This document shows positions 1 through 8,377 of a stretch of 64,000 nucleotides of DNA, in pieces; positions within the stretch are counted from its first letter, which is position 1, and every line of letters begins with the position of its first letter. Below the pieces are notes generated by a model, which saw only the letters and a program-made list of their open reading frames with translations, had not been told where the DNA came from and did no database searches. Origin of the DNA: Candidatus Bathyarchaeota archaeon. GTDB taxonomy: Archaea; Thermoproteota; Bathyarchaeia; 40CM-2-53-6. The stretch lies in assembly GCA_005888745.1 (NCBI GenBank), contig VBBS01000032.1:56116-120115 (forward strand). The letters are read 5' to 3'. A program made the translations under genes and the position numbers.

Positions 1-1
1 C

Positions 2-175
2 GACCATGGTCCCATAATTCTCCAAGCTCCAGTTGCGATCCGCGACGATGATACTGTTGAAACTCTTTCAGGCCGTATCCTTAGAGAAGAGCACCGGATT
101 CTTCCCGAAGCACTCCGACTCCTCACAGAGGATCAGTTGAAGATGGATGGGAGGAGGGTTCTCTTCAAGACTTGA
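2..175 (+). CDS. purN: Phosphoribosylglycinamide formyltransferase, C-terminal end (partial)
   Basis: Only the last 57 codons are in the window; the gene runs off the left edge and is not in the ORF track. The frame reads DHGPIILQAPVAIRDDDT and ends ...RRVLFKT. This matches the C-terminus of GAR transformylase PurN, which moves a formyl group from 10-formyl-THF to GAR in purine synthesis. Its stop overlaps the TTG start of folD (TTGA), so the two are translationally linked. The next gene makes the 10-formyl-THF that PurN uses, which supports the call. Confidence 0.85.
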   Translation, partial: DHGPIILQAPVAIRDDDTVETLSGRILREEHRILPEALRLLTEDQLKMDGRRVLFKT

Positions 176-1032
176 CAGCGATACTAATGGATGGAAAACT
201 GGTGGCCGGTGAGATCAAGAAACGGGTCGCTCAACAAGTCCAACAATTGGAAAAACATGGCACTAAACCTCTCCTCGCCACAGTTCAAGTGGGTGACGAC
301 CCTGCCAGCGCCTCCTATCTCAAAGCCAAACACAAAGCCGCCGACGAGGTTGGGATAAGATCCGAGAGCCACCACCTGCCTGCTGATACTTCCCAGGACA
401 AGCTGGAGGCTTTGCTCGGCCAGCTCAACACTAACCCTAAGGTCAACGGAATACTCGTTCAGCTGCCATTGCCCCCAGGCTTCAACCAGGAGAAAGTGAC
501 CGAGAGGGTCATCCCATACAAAGACGTTGATGGGTTGCACCCCATCAACGCGGGAAAACTGGCTTCGGGCTACGAGGAACTCGTTCCATGCACGCCAAAG
601 GGCGTCATCAATCTCCTGAACTACTACAAGGTTCCAATCGCTGGATCAAGGGCAGTAGTCATTAACCGAAGCAATCTGGTGGGTAGACCCCTTGTTAATC
701 TTCTCCTCAACAGAGACGCGACCGTTACCGTCTGCCACTCCAAGACACCCAACCTTTCAGGGATGACACGGACCGCTGATATTCTAGTCAGTGCCGTTGG
801 GAAAGAAATCTTCCAGGTTCGCGCGGATCATGTGAAGCCTAACTCGGCTGTCGTCGACGTCGGATTAACAAGGGTCAATGGAAAACTTCGGGGCGATGTG
901 GATTTCGACAGGGTCAACAGGGTAGCCGGCTATATTACGCCTGTTCCGGGAGGCGTTGGACCTATGACGGTGGCCTGTCTGCTAGAGAACACGATACTGG
1001 CCTCAAGTATCCAGATTGGCTTGAAAGTTTGA
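172..1032 (+). CDS. folD: Bifunctional methylene-THF dehydrogenase / methenyl-THF cyclohydrolase
   Basis: 286 aa, the usual FolD length. It interconverts methylene-, methenyl- and 10-formyl-THF using NAD(P). The N-terminal catalytic part has YLKAKHKAADEVGI, with the lysine of the YxxxK motif, and GILVQLPLPPG. The Rossmann part has VINRSNLVGRPL, and the C-terminus has the family signature TPVPGGVGPMT. It starts at TTG inside the purN stop and ends in a TTGA overlap with the next gene. Its place in a purine operon indicates supply of 10-formyl-THF to PurN and PurH. Confidence 0.95.
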   Translation: MTAILMDGKLVAGEIKKRVAQQVQQLEKHGTKPLLATVQVGDDPASASYLKAKHKAADEVGIRSESHHLPADTSQDKLEALLGQLNTNPKVNGILVQLPLPPGFNQEKVTERVIPYKDVDGLHPINAGKLASGYEELVPCTPKGVINLLNYYKVPIAGSRAVVINRSNLVGRPLVNLLLNRDATVTVCHSKTPNLSGMTRTADILVSAVGKEIFQVRADHVKPNSAVVDVGLTRVNGKLRGDVDFDRVNRVAGYITPVPGGVGPMTVACLLENTILASSIQIGLKV

Positions 1033-1625
1033 CCGAAGCAAAGACTGCTGTCGAGAAAGAGCAATTCCGACGATACATTTTGCGACTTAGAGAGCGACAG
1101 TCTATTCGAGACATTGAACAAAAGAGCATGGAGATCACGGATCAAGTTCTGCACCTACACGAGTATGTCCGGGCGAGAGGTATTGCCTGCTATGTCAACA
1201 AGGACAGTGAAGTTGCTACTCGTCCGCTGATTCGGAAAGCCCTGGATAGCAGCAAGCGGGTTCTCATCCCGGTTGTAAAGAAAGGAGACATTGATCTCTT
1301 CTTCTCCGAGATCAAAGACCTCGGGAAGGAGCTCGCGCCTGGAAGCTTCAACATTCCCGAGCCCAAGCCGGAGTTTCTAAGGCCCGAGACCCTGGATGCA
1401 GTCGACGTAATGTTCGTTCCCGGGATAGTATGGGACAAAGAGGGGTATCGCCTCGGCTGGGGCAGAGGATACTTCGACCGCGTTCTCAAAACGCTTCCAG
1501 AACACGTTCGCTCGATCGGTCTCTCGTTCAATCTACAGCTCGTTAGTCGTGTTCCTCGGGATCAATTTGATTTACCAGTGAACACGGTAGTGACTGAATC
1601 CCGCGTTGTGCGGTGTCACACTTGA
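1029..1625 (+). CDS. 5-formyltetrahydrofolate cyclo-ligase (MTHFS)
   Basis: 198 aa. It converts 5-formyl-THF to 5,10-methenyl-THF with ATP, so it salvages the folate that stalls one-carbon flow. The C-terminal signature GWGRGYFDRVL is the glycine-rich phosphate-binding motif of the family, preceded by VPGIVWDKEGYRLG. It starts at TTG, overlapping the folD stop by four bases, and its own stop overlaps a TTG that best explains the purE start. It is placed directly after FolD, as a functional partner would be. Confidence 0.9.
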   Translation: MTEAKTAVEKEQFRRYILRLRERQSIRDIEQKSMEITDQVLHLHEYVRARGIACYVNKDSEVATRPLIRKALDSSKRVLIPVVKKGDIDLFFSEIKDLGKELAPGSFNIPEPKPEFLRPETLDAVDVMFVPGIVWDKEGYRLGWGRGYFDRVLKTLPEHVRSIGLSFNLQLVSRVPRDQFDLPVNTVVTESRVVRCHT

Positions 1626-2056
1626 CCAGAAGCGTCAGCATACTCATGGGTTCCGAGAGCGACCGGGAGATCGCTAAGAAGGCCGAGACCGTATTTGAGA
1701 AGCTTAGTATTCCTTTCGAGACGAAGGTTCTCTCAAGCCACCGCGATCACAAAGAGCTTGACAGGTACGTCGAGGCCTCGAAGTCTGATGTTTTCATTGC
1801 CATAGCGGGGCTCAGCGCGGCTCTACCGGGCTTCGTAGCGTCCCTGACCAGCAAGCCGGTAATTGGGGTTCCTGTCTCAGGTAAACTCAATCTCGATTCT
1901 ATCCTGTCGATAGTTCAGCTTCCATCAGGCGTTCCAGTCGGGACTGTAGGCCTGGACAATGGAACGAACGCGGCACTCTTGGCCGCTGAGATTCTGGCGC
2001 TCTCCGACTCAGAGCTCGCAAAGAATCTCCAACAATACCGTGGTGGACGTTCTTAG
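1622..2056 (+). CDS. purE: 5-(carboxyamino)imidazole ribonucleotide mutase / AIR carboxylase PurE
   Basis: About 144 aa. It makes CAIR in purine synthesis. The N-terminus shows the PurE loop ILMGSESDREIAKKAE, then VLSSHRD (the S-HR catalytic segment), a variant glycine-rich loop (IAGLSAALPGFVAS) and VPVGTVGLDNGTNAALLA. The ORF track starts at GTG 1613, but the TTG at 1622 overlaps the preceding stop (TTGA) like its neighbours and leaves the usual short N-terminus, so I prefer it. No purK is seen nearby, so whether it acts as the mutase or as a direct CO2-using carboxylase is open. Confidence 0.88.
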   Translation: MTRSVSILMGSESDREIAKKAETVFEKLSIPFETKVLSSHRDHKELDRYVEASKSDVFIAIAGLSAALPGFVASLTSKPVIGVPVSGKLNLDSILSIVQLPSGVPVGTVGLDNGTNAALLAAEILALSDSELAKNLQQYRGGRS

Positions 2057-2923
2057 ATGCAGGAACACGTTAGCGAGCTCGAGAACGAATTGTCGTCAAT
2101 GCCGTTCAAGCGTGGTAAGGTGAAGGATATCTACGAACTCGACAGCGAGCGACTCTTGTTCGTTTTCACCGAAAGAGTCTCTGCCTATGATATTGTCCTT
2201 CCCTCAACCATTCCTCGGAAAGGGGAAGTGCTATGCAAGCTGGCGGCCTACTGGTTCAACTATCTGAAAGTCCCCCATCATATGGTCCGAGTGGAGAACC
2301 CGAACCGGATGGTTGTCCGGAAGCTGAAGATGATTCCAGTAGAGTGCGTTGTCCGAGGTTATCTCTATGGTAGTCTCTTCGAAAGGCTTGTCAAGGGAGA
2401 CGTCAACCTACCGGTAAAGCCGATCAACGCCGTCAAGCTTCCTGAACCGTACTTCGATCCAACCACCAAGTCTGACCTGAAGGATGAGCCTGTCACGGTT
2501 GATCAGATTGTGGATGAAGGCTGGTTGGACACGCAAGAGATCAATACCCTCAAAGATAGTAGTGTCAACATCTACAAGAAAATGTTCGAACGTGCGGACA
2601 AGGCCGGCTTCATCCTCGCTGATCTCAAACTAGAGTTTGGTTTCGACGAAGAAAGTAACATCGTACTGGCGGACTCGATTGGTCCCGACGAGTTCCGGCT
2701 CTGGCCGAAAGAGAACTATTCCCCAGGCAAGAATCAGGAGAGCTATGATAAGCAGTTGATCCGTGACTGGCTTTCCAAGGCTGGTTACAAGAAGATCCTT
2801 GATGAGGCGCGGAAAGCTGGACAGCCAACTCCTAGACCGCCTGATCTTCCCGAGGATTTGATCGATGAGACGAGTAAGCGGTATGTTATCGCTTATGAGC
2901 GCTTGACGGGATTGAAGCTCTAG
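2057..2923 (+). CDS. purC: SAICAR synthase
   Basis: 288 aa. It joins aspartate to CAIR with ATP. Clear family segments are KRGKVKDIYEL near the start (ATP-binding strand-turn), VECVVRGYLYGSLF, ILADLKLEFGFD and DSIGPDEFRLW, followed by the C-terminal SYDKQLIRDWL. It starts at ATG with no spacer after the purE stop, so it is operonic. The length is typical of the longer, eukaryote/archaeal-type SAICAR synthases. Confidence 0.95.
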   Translation: MQEHVSELENELSSMPFKRGKVKDIYELDSERLLFVFTERVSAYDIVLPSTIPRKGEVLCKLAAYWFNYLKVPHHMVRVENPNRMVVRKLKMIPVECVVRGYLYGSLFERLVKGDVNLPVKPINAVKLPEPYFDPTTKSDLKDEPVTVDQIVDEGWLDTQEINTLKDSSVNIYKKMFERADKAGFILADLKLEFGFDEESNIVLADSIGPDEFRLWPKENYSPGKNQESYDKQLIRDWLSKAGYKKILDEARKAGQPTPRPPDLPEDLIDETSKRYVIAYERLTGLKL

Positions 2924-2940
2924 GCTTGCCTCGGTCCCGC

Positions 2941-3975
2941 ATGACCTACGCCAAAGCGGGAGTCGACGTTTCTCAAGTCAGAAAATCCCACGAGGCCCTG
3001 GCTCGAAGGCTCGAGTCCACGTTCAAGACTCGCAAGGGGAAAGTCGGATATCCCGTTTTTCCGATCGGCCATTACGCAGGTCTTGTTGACCTCAACGATG
3101 GTCGGGTTCTGAGTCTCCATACCGACAGCGTTGGAACCAAGATCATTGTTGCTCAGATGATGCGGAAGTACGATACCATCGGGATAGATTGCGTCGCGAT
3201 GTGCGCGAATGATCTAATCTGTACAGGCGCTGAACCTATCAGCTTCCTCGACTACCTCGCGATGGCCAAACACGATCGCCACATTGTCGAAGAGATCGCA
3301 GTCGGACTAGTTGAGGGTGCAAAGCAGGCTGGAATGGCGATCGTCGGTGGCGAGACAGCTGTCGTGCCAGACCTTCTCTCCAATGATGCAGGGCTAGACC
3401 TCGTCGGGATGGCAGCAGGAATCGGAAGAGAGGAAGATCTCATGCTCGGAGACGAGATTCGAAAGGGGGACGCACTGGTCGGAATTGCCAGTTCCGGAAT
3501 ACACTCGAATGGTCTAACTCTCGCAAGGAAAATTCTCCTCAGAGAGTACAAGTTGAGAGAGAACGTGCAGAAGCTAGGCCGAAGCGTTGGCCAGGAACTA
3601 CTTGAGCCCACTCGAATCTATGTCAAGCCGGTTCTAGAGGCGACAAGAAAACTGGAGGTCCATGGGCTGGCTCATATAACAGGAGGAGCGTTTGCAAAAC
3701 TCGACCGGATAATGGGACGGACGAGACAGGGAGCAAATATCGACCGATTACCTTCTACGCCTGGAATATTCCGGATCATTCAGAAAAAAGGAAGGATTTC
3801 CGATCGGGAGATGTATCGGACTTTCAACATGGGAGTAGGCTTCGTTCTCGTCTGCCCTCAAAGAACAGAGGACGCAGTAATCCGACTATTCACGAGACAC
3901 GGTCATAACGCGTTCCGTCTTGGACAAGTGGAGAAAGAGAGAGGAATTCGAGTTAACAACAGAGTCGTAAACTGA
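2941..3975 (+). CDS. purM: Phosphoribosylformylglycinamidine cyclo-ligase (AIR synthase)
   Basis: About 344 aa. It closes the imidazole ring of FGAM to give AIR. It opens with MTYAKAGVDV, the normal PurM N-terminus, which is why I choose ATG 2941 over the TTG 15 bases upstream. Further marks are LHTDSVGTKI, CANDLICTGAEPISFLDYLA, IVGGETA, and the C-terminal HITGGAF and FNMGVGF. It is the last gene of the purN-folD-MTHFS-purE-purC-purM run, with a 17-base spacer after purC. Confidence 0.95.
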   Translation: MTYAKAGVDVSQVRKSHEALARRLESTFKTRKGKVGYPVFPIGHYAGLVDLNDGRVLSLHTDSVGTKIIVAQMMRKYDTIGIDCVAMCANDLICTGAEPISFLDYLAMAKHDRHIVEEIAVGLVEGAKQAGMAIVGGETAVVPDLLSNDAGLDLVGMAAGIGREEDLMLGDEIRKGDALVGIASSGIHSNGLTLARKILLREYKLRENVQKLGRSVGQELLEPTRIYVKPVLEATRKLEVHGLAHITGGAFAKLDRIMGRTRQGANIDRLPSTPGIFRIIQKKGRISDREMYRTFNMGVGFVLVCPQRTEDAVIRLFTRHGHNAFRLGQVEKERGIRVNNRVVN

Positions 3976-4007
3976 ACGACTCCGTAATGAGGTTCAGCTC
4001 CTTTGAG

Positions 4008-4205
4008 CTAGGCTTCAGCTTTGGAATGCTCCGAGAGGACTTTGAGGTCTGCGGGTTTGGCGTGGAATCCGATCTTTGCGTGGGTCCCGTCGCAAAAGGG
4101 TTTGTTGCTGGATCCTCCGCACCTGCACAAGGCGGTGAAGACTTTGCCGTCTAAGTAGACTAGGTTCGGACCGTTTTCCGTAGACCTGATCTCTACTGCA
4201 TGCAT
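4008..4205 (-). CDS. CDGSH-type iron-sulfur protein
   Basis: 65 aa, one CDGSH domain filling nearly the whole protein. The ligand pattern C-x-C-x(n)-C-D-G-T-H is visible in CRCGGSSNKPFCDGTHAK, with three Cys and one His for a redox-active 2Fe-2S cluster. Small soluble CDGSH proteins of this kind are common in archaea, and their partner is usually unknown. It is on the opposite strand to the purine operon and convergent with it. No signal or membrane segment is visible. Confidence 0.88.
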   Translation of the reverse strand: MHAVEIRSTENGPNLVYLDGKVFTALCRCGGSSNKPFCDGTHAKIGFHAKPADLKVLSEHSKAEA

Positions 4206-4315
4206 GATTAGGGTGGTTCCAACTGATTCTATTTAAACAGAGAATGGATAGAATCCTCACGGTGTGGAAAAAGCCCGAAGAAAAGAGGGCGAGGCTCGGC
4301 TTGTTGGGCAGTTCA

Positions 4316-4696
4316 CTACAATTGGTCGGCGCTGTGTAGTTGTAGATCACGCATCATCTGTTCGAACTGTTCCTTGGTAATCTCTCCTTTGGCGTATCGT
4401 TCGCGGATGATATAGTAGGACTTGTCTTGGTATCGCCAGTATCTTCCTCGGTAACCCCATCCCCATCTCCATGGAAAGACTAGCCATCTGACGATCCAGA
4501 AGAAAGCGAAGATTCCGAAGATAAAGAACAGTGGGAAGGGGAAGAAGAAGTACGGGAAGTACGTGCCGGCTACAGGAGCGGGTCGGGTCGCGTAGAAGAA
4601 CGCTGAAACTGCGATTGATGCTACTATCACCGTGACCAGCGCAAATATGCCCCAGGCGAAGAAGTGTCGCGGACGATTCCATTCATGTTGACTCAT
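4316..4696 (-). CDS. Membrane protein with C-terminal SHOCT domain
   Basis: 126 aa. Two hydrophobic segments lie at about residues 12-35 (FALVTVIVASIAVSAFFYA) and 47-72 (FFFPFPLFFIFGIFAFFWIV). A basic, tryptophan-rich stretch follows, then a short amphipathic C-terminus, YYIIRERYAKGEITKEQFEQMM. That last part is a SHOCT domain, an oligomerisation motif that often ends small membrane proteins. The function is unknown. The gene precedes the CDGSH gene on the same strand, about 110 bases away. Confidence 0.7.
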   Translation of the reverse strand: MSQHEWNRPRHFFAWGIFALVTVIVASIAVSAFFYATRPAPVAGTYFPYFFFPFPLFFIFGIFAFFWIVRWLVFPWRWGWGYRGRYWRYQDKSYYIIRERYAKGEITKEQFEQMMRDLQLHSADQL

Positions 4697-4775
4697 ACAT
4701 TTCGCCTCCCTTACTGATGCTTCGATATCGACATAGCGATATCGGATATCCGATATAAGTATTCTCTCGGTTCTG

Positions 4776-5183
4776 TTAAGTCTTCGTTGGATGGTTGTTG
4801 TCGTTTGCTTGTTGACTTAACTTGCCTCCATCGACTCTGAGGATTACCGTCGTCGTCGGGTTCCCCTTCACTGCTTCATCTGGAGGCCCGTTGGGGCTGA
4901 ACCTCAGCCCTCCCGCAGCTATGTTCCTAGCCGCGTTCTCGTCCCTGTCTAGTATGGCTCCACAGTGTGGACACCATAGTCTTCGTTGGGTGCTCTCTAG
5001 GGTCTTGTACCCGCATATTGAGCACCGCTTGGAGGTATTCCTTGCAGGAACGTAGATCACCTTCACTCCTTCCCATCGTGCCTTATACTCTACCTGTCGT
5101 TGTAGCTCTCCATAGCTCCAACTGTTCATCCGTGCCCGATAGTTTCTAGATTGTCCGTTGCCCCTACGATAGAGTCTTCTCAT
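4776..5183 (-). pseudogene. TnpB (IS200/IS605 family) C-terminal remnant
   Basis: Only the last third of TnpB is in frame: RRLYRRGNGQSRNYRARMN, ELQRQVEYKARWEGVKVIY, the zinc ribbon CSICGYKT...CPHCG and the RuvC-III segment DRDENAARNIA. The N-terminal half and the first two RuvC motifs are missing. Sequence just upstream (about 5184-5300) looks like shifted remains in another frame. No TnpA is present. TnpB is the RNA-guided nuclease of these elements, but this copy cannot be active. Its 3' end is nearly identical in part to a second remnant at 38.4 kb. Confidence 0.85.
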
Positions 5184-5380
5184 CCCTGAGCGAGAACGTG
5201 AGAGTATTCGGACGGCAACAGGTGACCTTATCCCCTACAAAGCCCACTTCCCAATTTGCAAGATCGGAGGCATCGAGATCTCGACTGAGCCCACGCTTGG
5301 GGTCTAAGGTTACCGTCCAGAACAGTCCAGAACCGCCAAGTTCGAATCCCTTATGAAACAGCCAAGACAAGTTCTGTTTT

Positions 5381-6631
5381 GTGTCTAGGAAAATTACAAC
5401 GACTATAGAGAATGCTAGGCGCCTCGCTGTTGCCAAACAGCATCTCGCTGGAAGGAGGCCTGTCAATCCGGACTCCGATGACATTCTTAGAGTGACACGA
5501 GACCTAGGTTGCCTCCAGCTTGATCCGATCAGTACGGTTGCTCCCAGTCATCTCATCGTCCTCTGGAGCAGACTCGGAAACTTCGATACGAAAGACTTGG
5601 ACAATTTGTTGTGGCGTGACAAGAAACTCTTCGAATACTGGGCCCATCAGGCGTCAATAGTCTTGATGGAAGACTACCCGCTCTACTACTCTCTGATGCG
5701 AAGACATCCGGACGGGCTAGTGAGTCCAGGATCAATTTGGCGACAAAGAATCGACAAATTTCTGAATGCAAACGGAAGGTTGAGAGATCATATCTTGAGC
5801 GAACTTAGGGAGAAAGGCCCTCTTCTCTCTCGGCAGTTTGAGGACACGAGCAGGGCAAAGCGCAGTCAGGGCTGGAGTAGCTGGGGAGATGTCTCTCGGA
5901 TGATGTTCCATCTTTTCTTGAGCGGAGAAGTAATGGTGGTTGGCCGCGAGGGAAAGCAGAAAGTCTACGGTCTCTCAGAAAATTTCCTGCCGTCCTGGGT
6001 TTCAAAGAAGGAATTATCAGCGGACGAGGTGGAGTATCTAACGGTACAGAGATCGCTTCGCGCCCTTGGAATAGCCAATTCGTCAGAGATCAGCTGGCAT
6101 TTTTTCCGTAAGCGCTATCCAAACCTGAAGGCAACCTTGAAACAATTAGTGGCAAACGAAAAGATCATTCCAATCGATATCTCGGATGGACCTGTCGAGA
6201 AGGGCGAGCGGTACATTCACTCGAAAGACGTGGTCTTACTAGACGACTTGGAAGCAAGCAAGTGGGAGCCACGGGTCTCCCTGCTCTCCCCCTTCGACAA
6301 CCTGTTTTGCGATAGGACTCGAACCAAGCTTCTGTTCAATTTTGACTACACAATCGAGATCTACACTCCCCCGAAAAAACGCAAGTTCGGCTACTACGTC
6401 CTCTCGATACTGTACGGCGACAAGTTCATCGGGCGTATAGACCCAGTGATGGATAGGAAAAACGGTACACTGATCATCAACGCAGTACACTCTGAACCCT
6501 ACGCACCCAAGGACAAGGACACATCAAGAGAGATAGGAGAGAGTGTCGAACAGCTTTCAAAATTTCTCGGAGCGAAAGAAGTAGTCTATTCACGCAAGGT
6601 GCCGAAGTATTGGCAAAGCCATCTTCACTAG
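5381..6631 (+). CDS. AlkX/YcaQ-like winged-helix DNA glycosylase family protein
   Basis: 416 aa. The N-terminal segment LGCLQLDPISTVAPSHLIVLWSRLG carries the Q-L-D motif of the YcaQ/AlkX family (HTH_42), the bacterial glycosylases that unhook interstrand crosslinks. Winged-helix repeats and a C-terminal domain (SPFDNLFCDR, YTIEIYTP) follow, as in the family. It starts at GTG. It stands alone between a transposon remnant and a hypothetical gene. Activity on crosslinks is inferred from the family. Confidence 0.8.
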   Translation: MSRKITTTIENARRLAVAKQHLAGRRPVNPDSDDILRVTRDLGCLQLDPISTVAPSHLIVLWSRLGNFDTKDLDNLLWRDKKLFEYWAHQASIVLMEDYPLYYSLMRRHPDGLVSPGSIWRQRIDKFLNANGRLRDHILSELREKGPLLSRQFEDTSRAKRSQGWSSWGDVSRMMFHLFLSGEVMVVGREGKQKVYGLSENFLPSWVSKKELSADEVEYLTVQRSLRALGIANSSEISWHFFRKRYPNLKATLKQLVANEKIIPIDISDGPVEKGERYIHSKDVVLLDDLEASKWEPRVSLLSPFDNLFCDRTRTKLLFNFDYTIEIYTPPKKRKFGYYVLSILYGDKFIGRIDPVMDRKNGTLIINAVHSEPYAPKDKDTSREIGESVEQLSKFLGAKEVVYSRKVPKYWQSHLH

Positions 6632-6810
6632 TCTTAGACCCCTCCGTTTCGAAGGACAGAGCTGACTCAAGTATCGAATCTCGATATTCTCGGATTTTGT
6701 AATCACGGAGCATTTTGTAACCTACTCGCTGTTTCTAGGAAAACGACCTGAATAAATCTCCCGAATTACCATTACCTGTTTCGAGGGTCCTTCTGAAGAA
6801 GGCGAGCCTC

Positions 6811-7170
6811 GTGTCAAGAACATCCTCATCACAGCACTCCTCTCGAGCCACGATACTATCGCAACCCACGATAGAGGCCTCAAACCATTCAAGTCCACAG
6901 GAGAGTCATGTGGAGCAATTCCTCGCGAAGTTTCCAGACTATAGGAAGGCCCTATGGTTGGCTGCGAGAAGTGAGGAACAAGGATTAGGAAATCCGTCGT
7001 ATCAAGGATGGCAGTGGAGCGATGTCGAGATGCACCCGACCCGGGTCCTGAAGCTCGTGATAGAGGGAGTCGCGAAGATCAGCATGAGGACCCGGCGAGC
7101 TACGTACTACCTTCTGAAGGAGCCGGATCTAGTAAAGACGGTCCTCAAGAGCTCGGTTCTCAAGAAATAG
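6811..7170 (+). CDS. Hypothetical protein
   Basis: 119 aa, not recognised. The first ~30 residues are Ser/Thr-rich and probably disordered (or the true start lies later). The rest is helical and basic, with HPTRVLKLVIEGVAKISMRT and RRATYYLLKEPDLVKTVL, which could be a small winged-helix-like or nucleic-acid-binding domain, but this is only an impression. It starts at GTG. It follows the AlkX-like gene after 180 bases that hold no other gene. Confidence 0.5.
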   Translation: MSRTSSSQHSSRATILSQPTIEASNHSSPQESHVEQFLAKFPDYRKALWLAARSEEQGLGNPSYQGWQWSDVEMHPTRVLKLVIEGVAKISMRTRRATYYLLKEPDLVKTVLKSSVLKK

Positions 7171-7214
7171 TTAGACGCGTATTTCTACAAAATTACACGG
7201 GTCAGACTCAAAGA

Positions 7215-7685
7215 TTATTCTGAGAGTCTTGCAATTTCCAGCATCTTGGCAAAATCTTCTAAGCCGCTAGCGTAATTGCCGTCTTCGCCATTCCAAACCG
7301 AGCGTTTGCTCAATATGAGTTCCTTCGCCTCCCGAAGGGGAATCCCGCAATGTACGAGGTAGGCAGCTGCGCACGTCGGGCTTCTGCCGAGCCCCATTTT
7401 GCAATGGAGGTAGACAGTTCGCCCTCCACGGATGTGTTGCTCGATGAGTCTAGAGACGAGTCGAAGCTGGCTTACCGGAACCGCGGAGAAGGTTTCTTCG
7501 ACCTTGGGCGTCCGACCTTCGTATTGCAAGCCTAGTTTCTTGGACCACTCTTCCTCACGCGGATTTCTCGTAAGATCAACAATCACCGCCTTACCCCCAC
7601 TGTGTTTCTTGATCTCTTCTAGGTCCGCTAGCGTGGGGGCCGCGCCTACCCACAATTCGTTAGCTAGGATCTCTGTGAAGTCCAA
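7215..7685 (-). CDS. Dual-specificity protein phosphatase-like protein
   Basis: 156 aa. The active-site loop H-C-x5-R is seen as HCKMGLGRSPTCAAAYLV, the cysteine phosphatase signature, with an upstream Asp-containing region. The domain fills the protein. It probably acts on phospho-Tyr/Ser/Thr proteins or a small phosphorylated substrate; no kinase lies next to it. It starts at TTG. The nitroreductase gene sits on the same strand 82 bases upstream. Confidence 0.85.
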   Translation of the reverse strand: MDFTEILANELWVGAAPTLADLEEIKKHSGGKAVIVDLTRNPREEEWSKKLGLQYEGRTPKVEETFSAVPVSQLRLVSRLIEQHIRGGRTVYLHCKMGLGRSPTCAAAYLVHCGIPLREAKELILSKRSVWNGEDGNYASGLEDFAKMLEIARLSE

Positions 7686-7767
7686 CCGGTCTCTACCAAC
7701 TTCAAGATGAGCAGTCGCGAGGGGAAATCTTGGGCTCCTCGCTGAGCCGCGTCATAGACCAACTGCA

Positions 7768-8289
7768 CTAGCTTAGTTTCTTTGGATCGAATTTGTTGCC
7801 GAACTTGTCGATAAAGGCTATTTCCGGAATGGGCATGCGATTCTTCTTTCCAACGATCTTCTTGACTGGGTAGCCAAAGCCTACCACCATAGTGGGCTTG
7901 ATATCGGCTGGGAAACCGAAATCCCTCCGCATTGCTTCTTCCTTAATTCCCGTGTAGACTCCGGAGATCACCCCGTTGTTCCACGCGGACAGCTGCATCT
8001 GCTGGACTGCGCGTCCGGTGTCGATAAGGTGGAACCCTATTTTGGGGTCCGTCAAGACTACAACTGCAAAATCTGCCCCAGCGACCCAAGGACCACTCGT
8101 GCTATCTTCCCCCAGCTTCTTGATTGATTCCTTGTTTTGGACGAGTATGAATCTCAGGTGCTGCTGGTTATTTCCCGTTCCAGCGGCTCGCGCCGCTTCG
8201 AGAACCTTCATCTTCACATCGGACGGGACTTTCTTCGGGCTGTACTGTCTAACATCGAGCTTTGTCAGAATGGCTTGATGAGTATCCAT
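7768..8289 (-). CDS. Nitroreductase family protein
   Basis: 173 aa. The start LTKLDVRQYSPKKVPSDVKMKVLEAARAAGTGNNQQ is the FMN-phosphate-binding region of the nitroreductase fold. GRAVQQMQLSAWNNGV and PTMVVGFGYP match later core parts. Such enzymes are FMN-dependent NAD(P)H oxidoreductases acting on nitro compounds, quinones or, in some branches, halogenated tyrosine or flavins. The substrate cannot be told here. Confidence 0.85.
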   Translation of the reverse strand: MDTHQAILTKLDVRQYSPKKVPSDVKMKVLEAARAAGTGNNQQHLRFILVQNKESIKKLGEDSTSGPWVAGADFAVVVLTDPKIGFHLIDTGRAVQQMQLSAWNNGVISGVYTGIKEEAMRRDFGFPADIKPTMVVGFGYPVKKIVGKKNRMPIPEIAFIDKFGNKFDPKKLS

Positions 8290-8377
8290 TTCTCTCAGAG
8301 TATGTCAAGGAATAGGCCTAAGTTAAAAAATGTCTCCTTGGCCGGTGAGATTGAATAGAGGATCCGAGGAAACAATC

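Noticed and set aside
5338-5352. TTCGAATCCC as a tRNA T loop
   Set aside because: No matching acceptor, D or anticodon stems around it.
5164-5484. 106-aa minus-strand ORF over the AlkX-like gene start
   Set aside because: Its N-terminal half is antisense to the AlkX-like gene; only the last part may be shifted TnpB debris.
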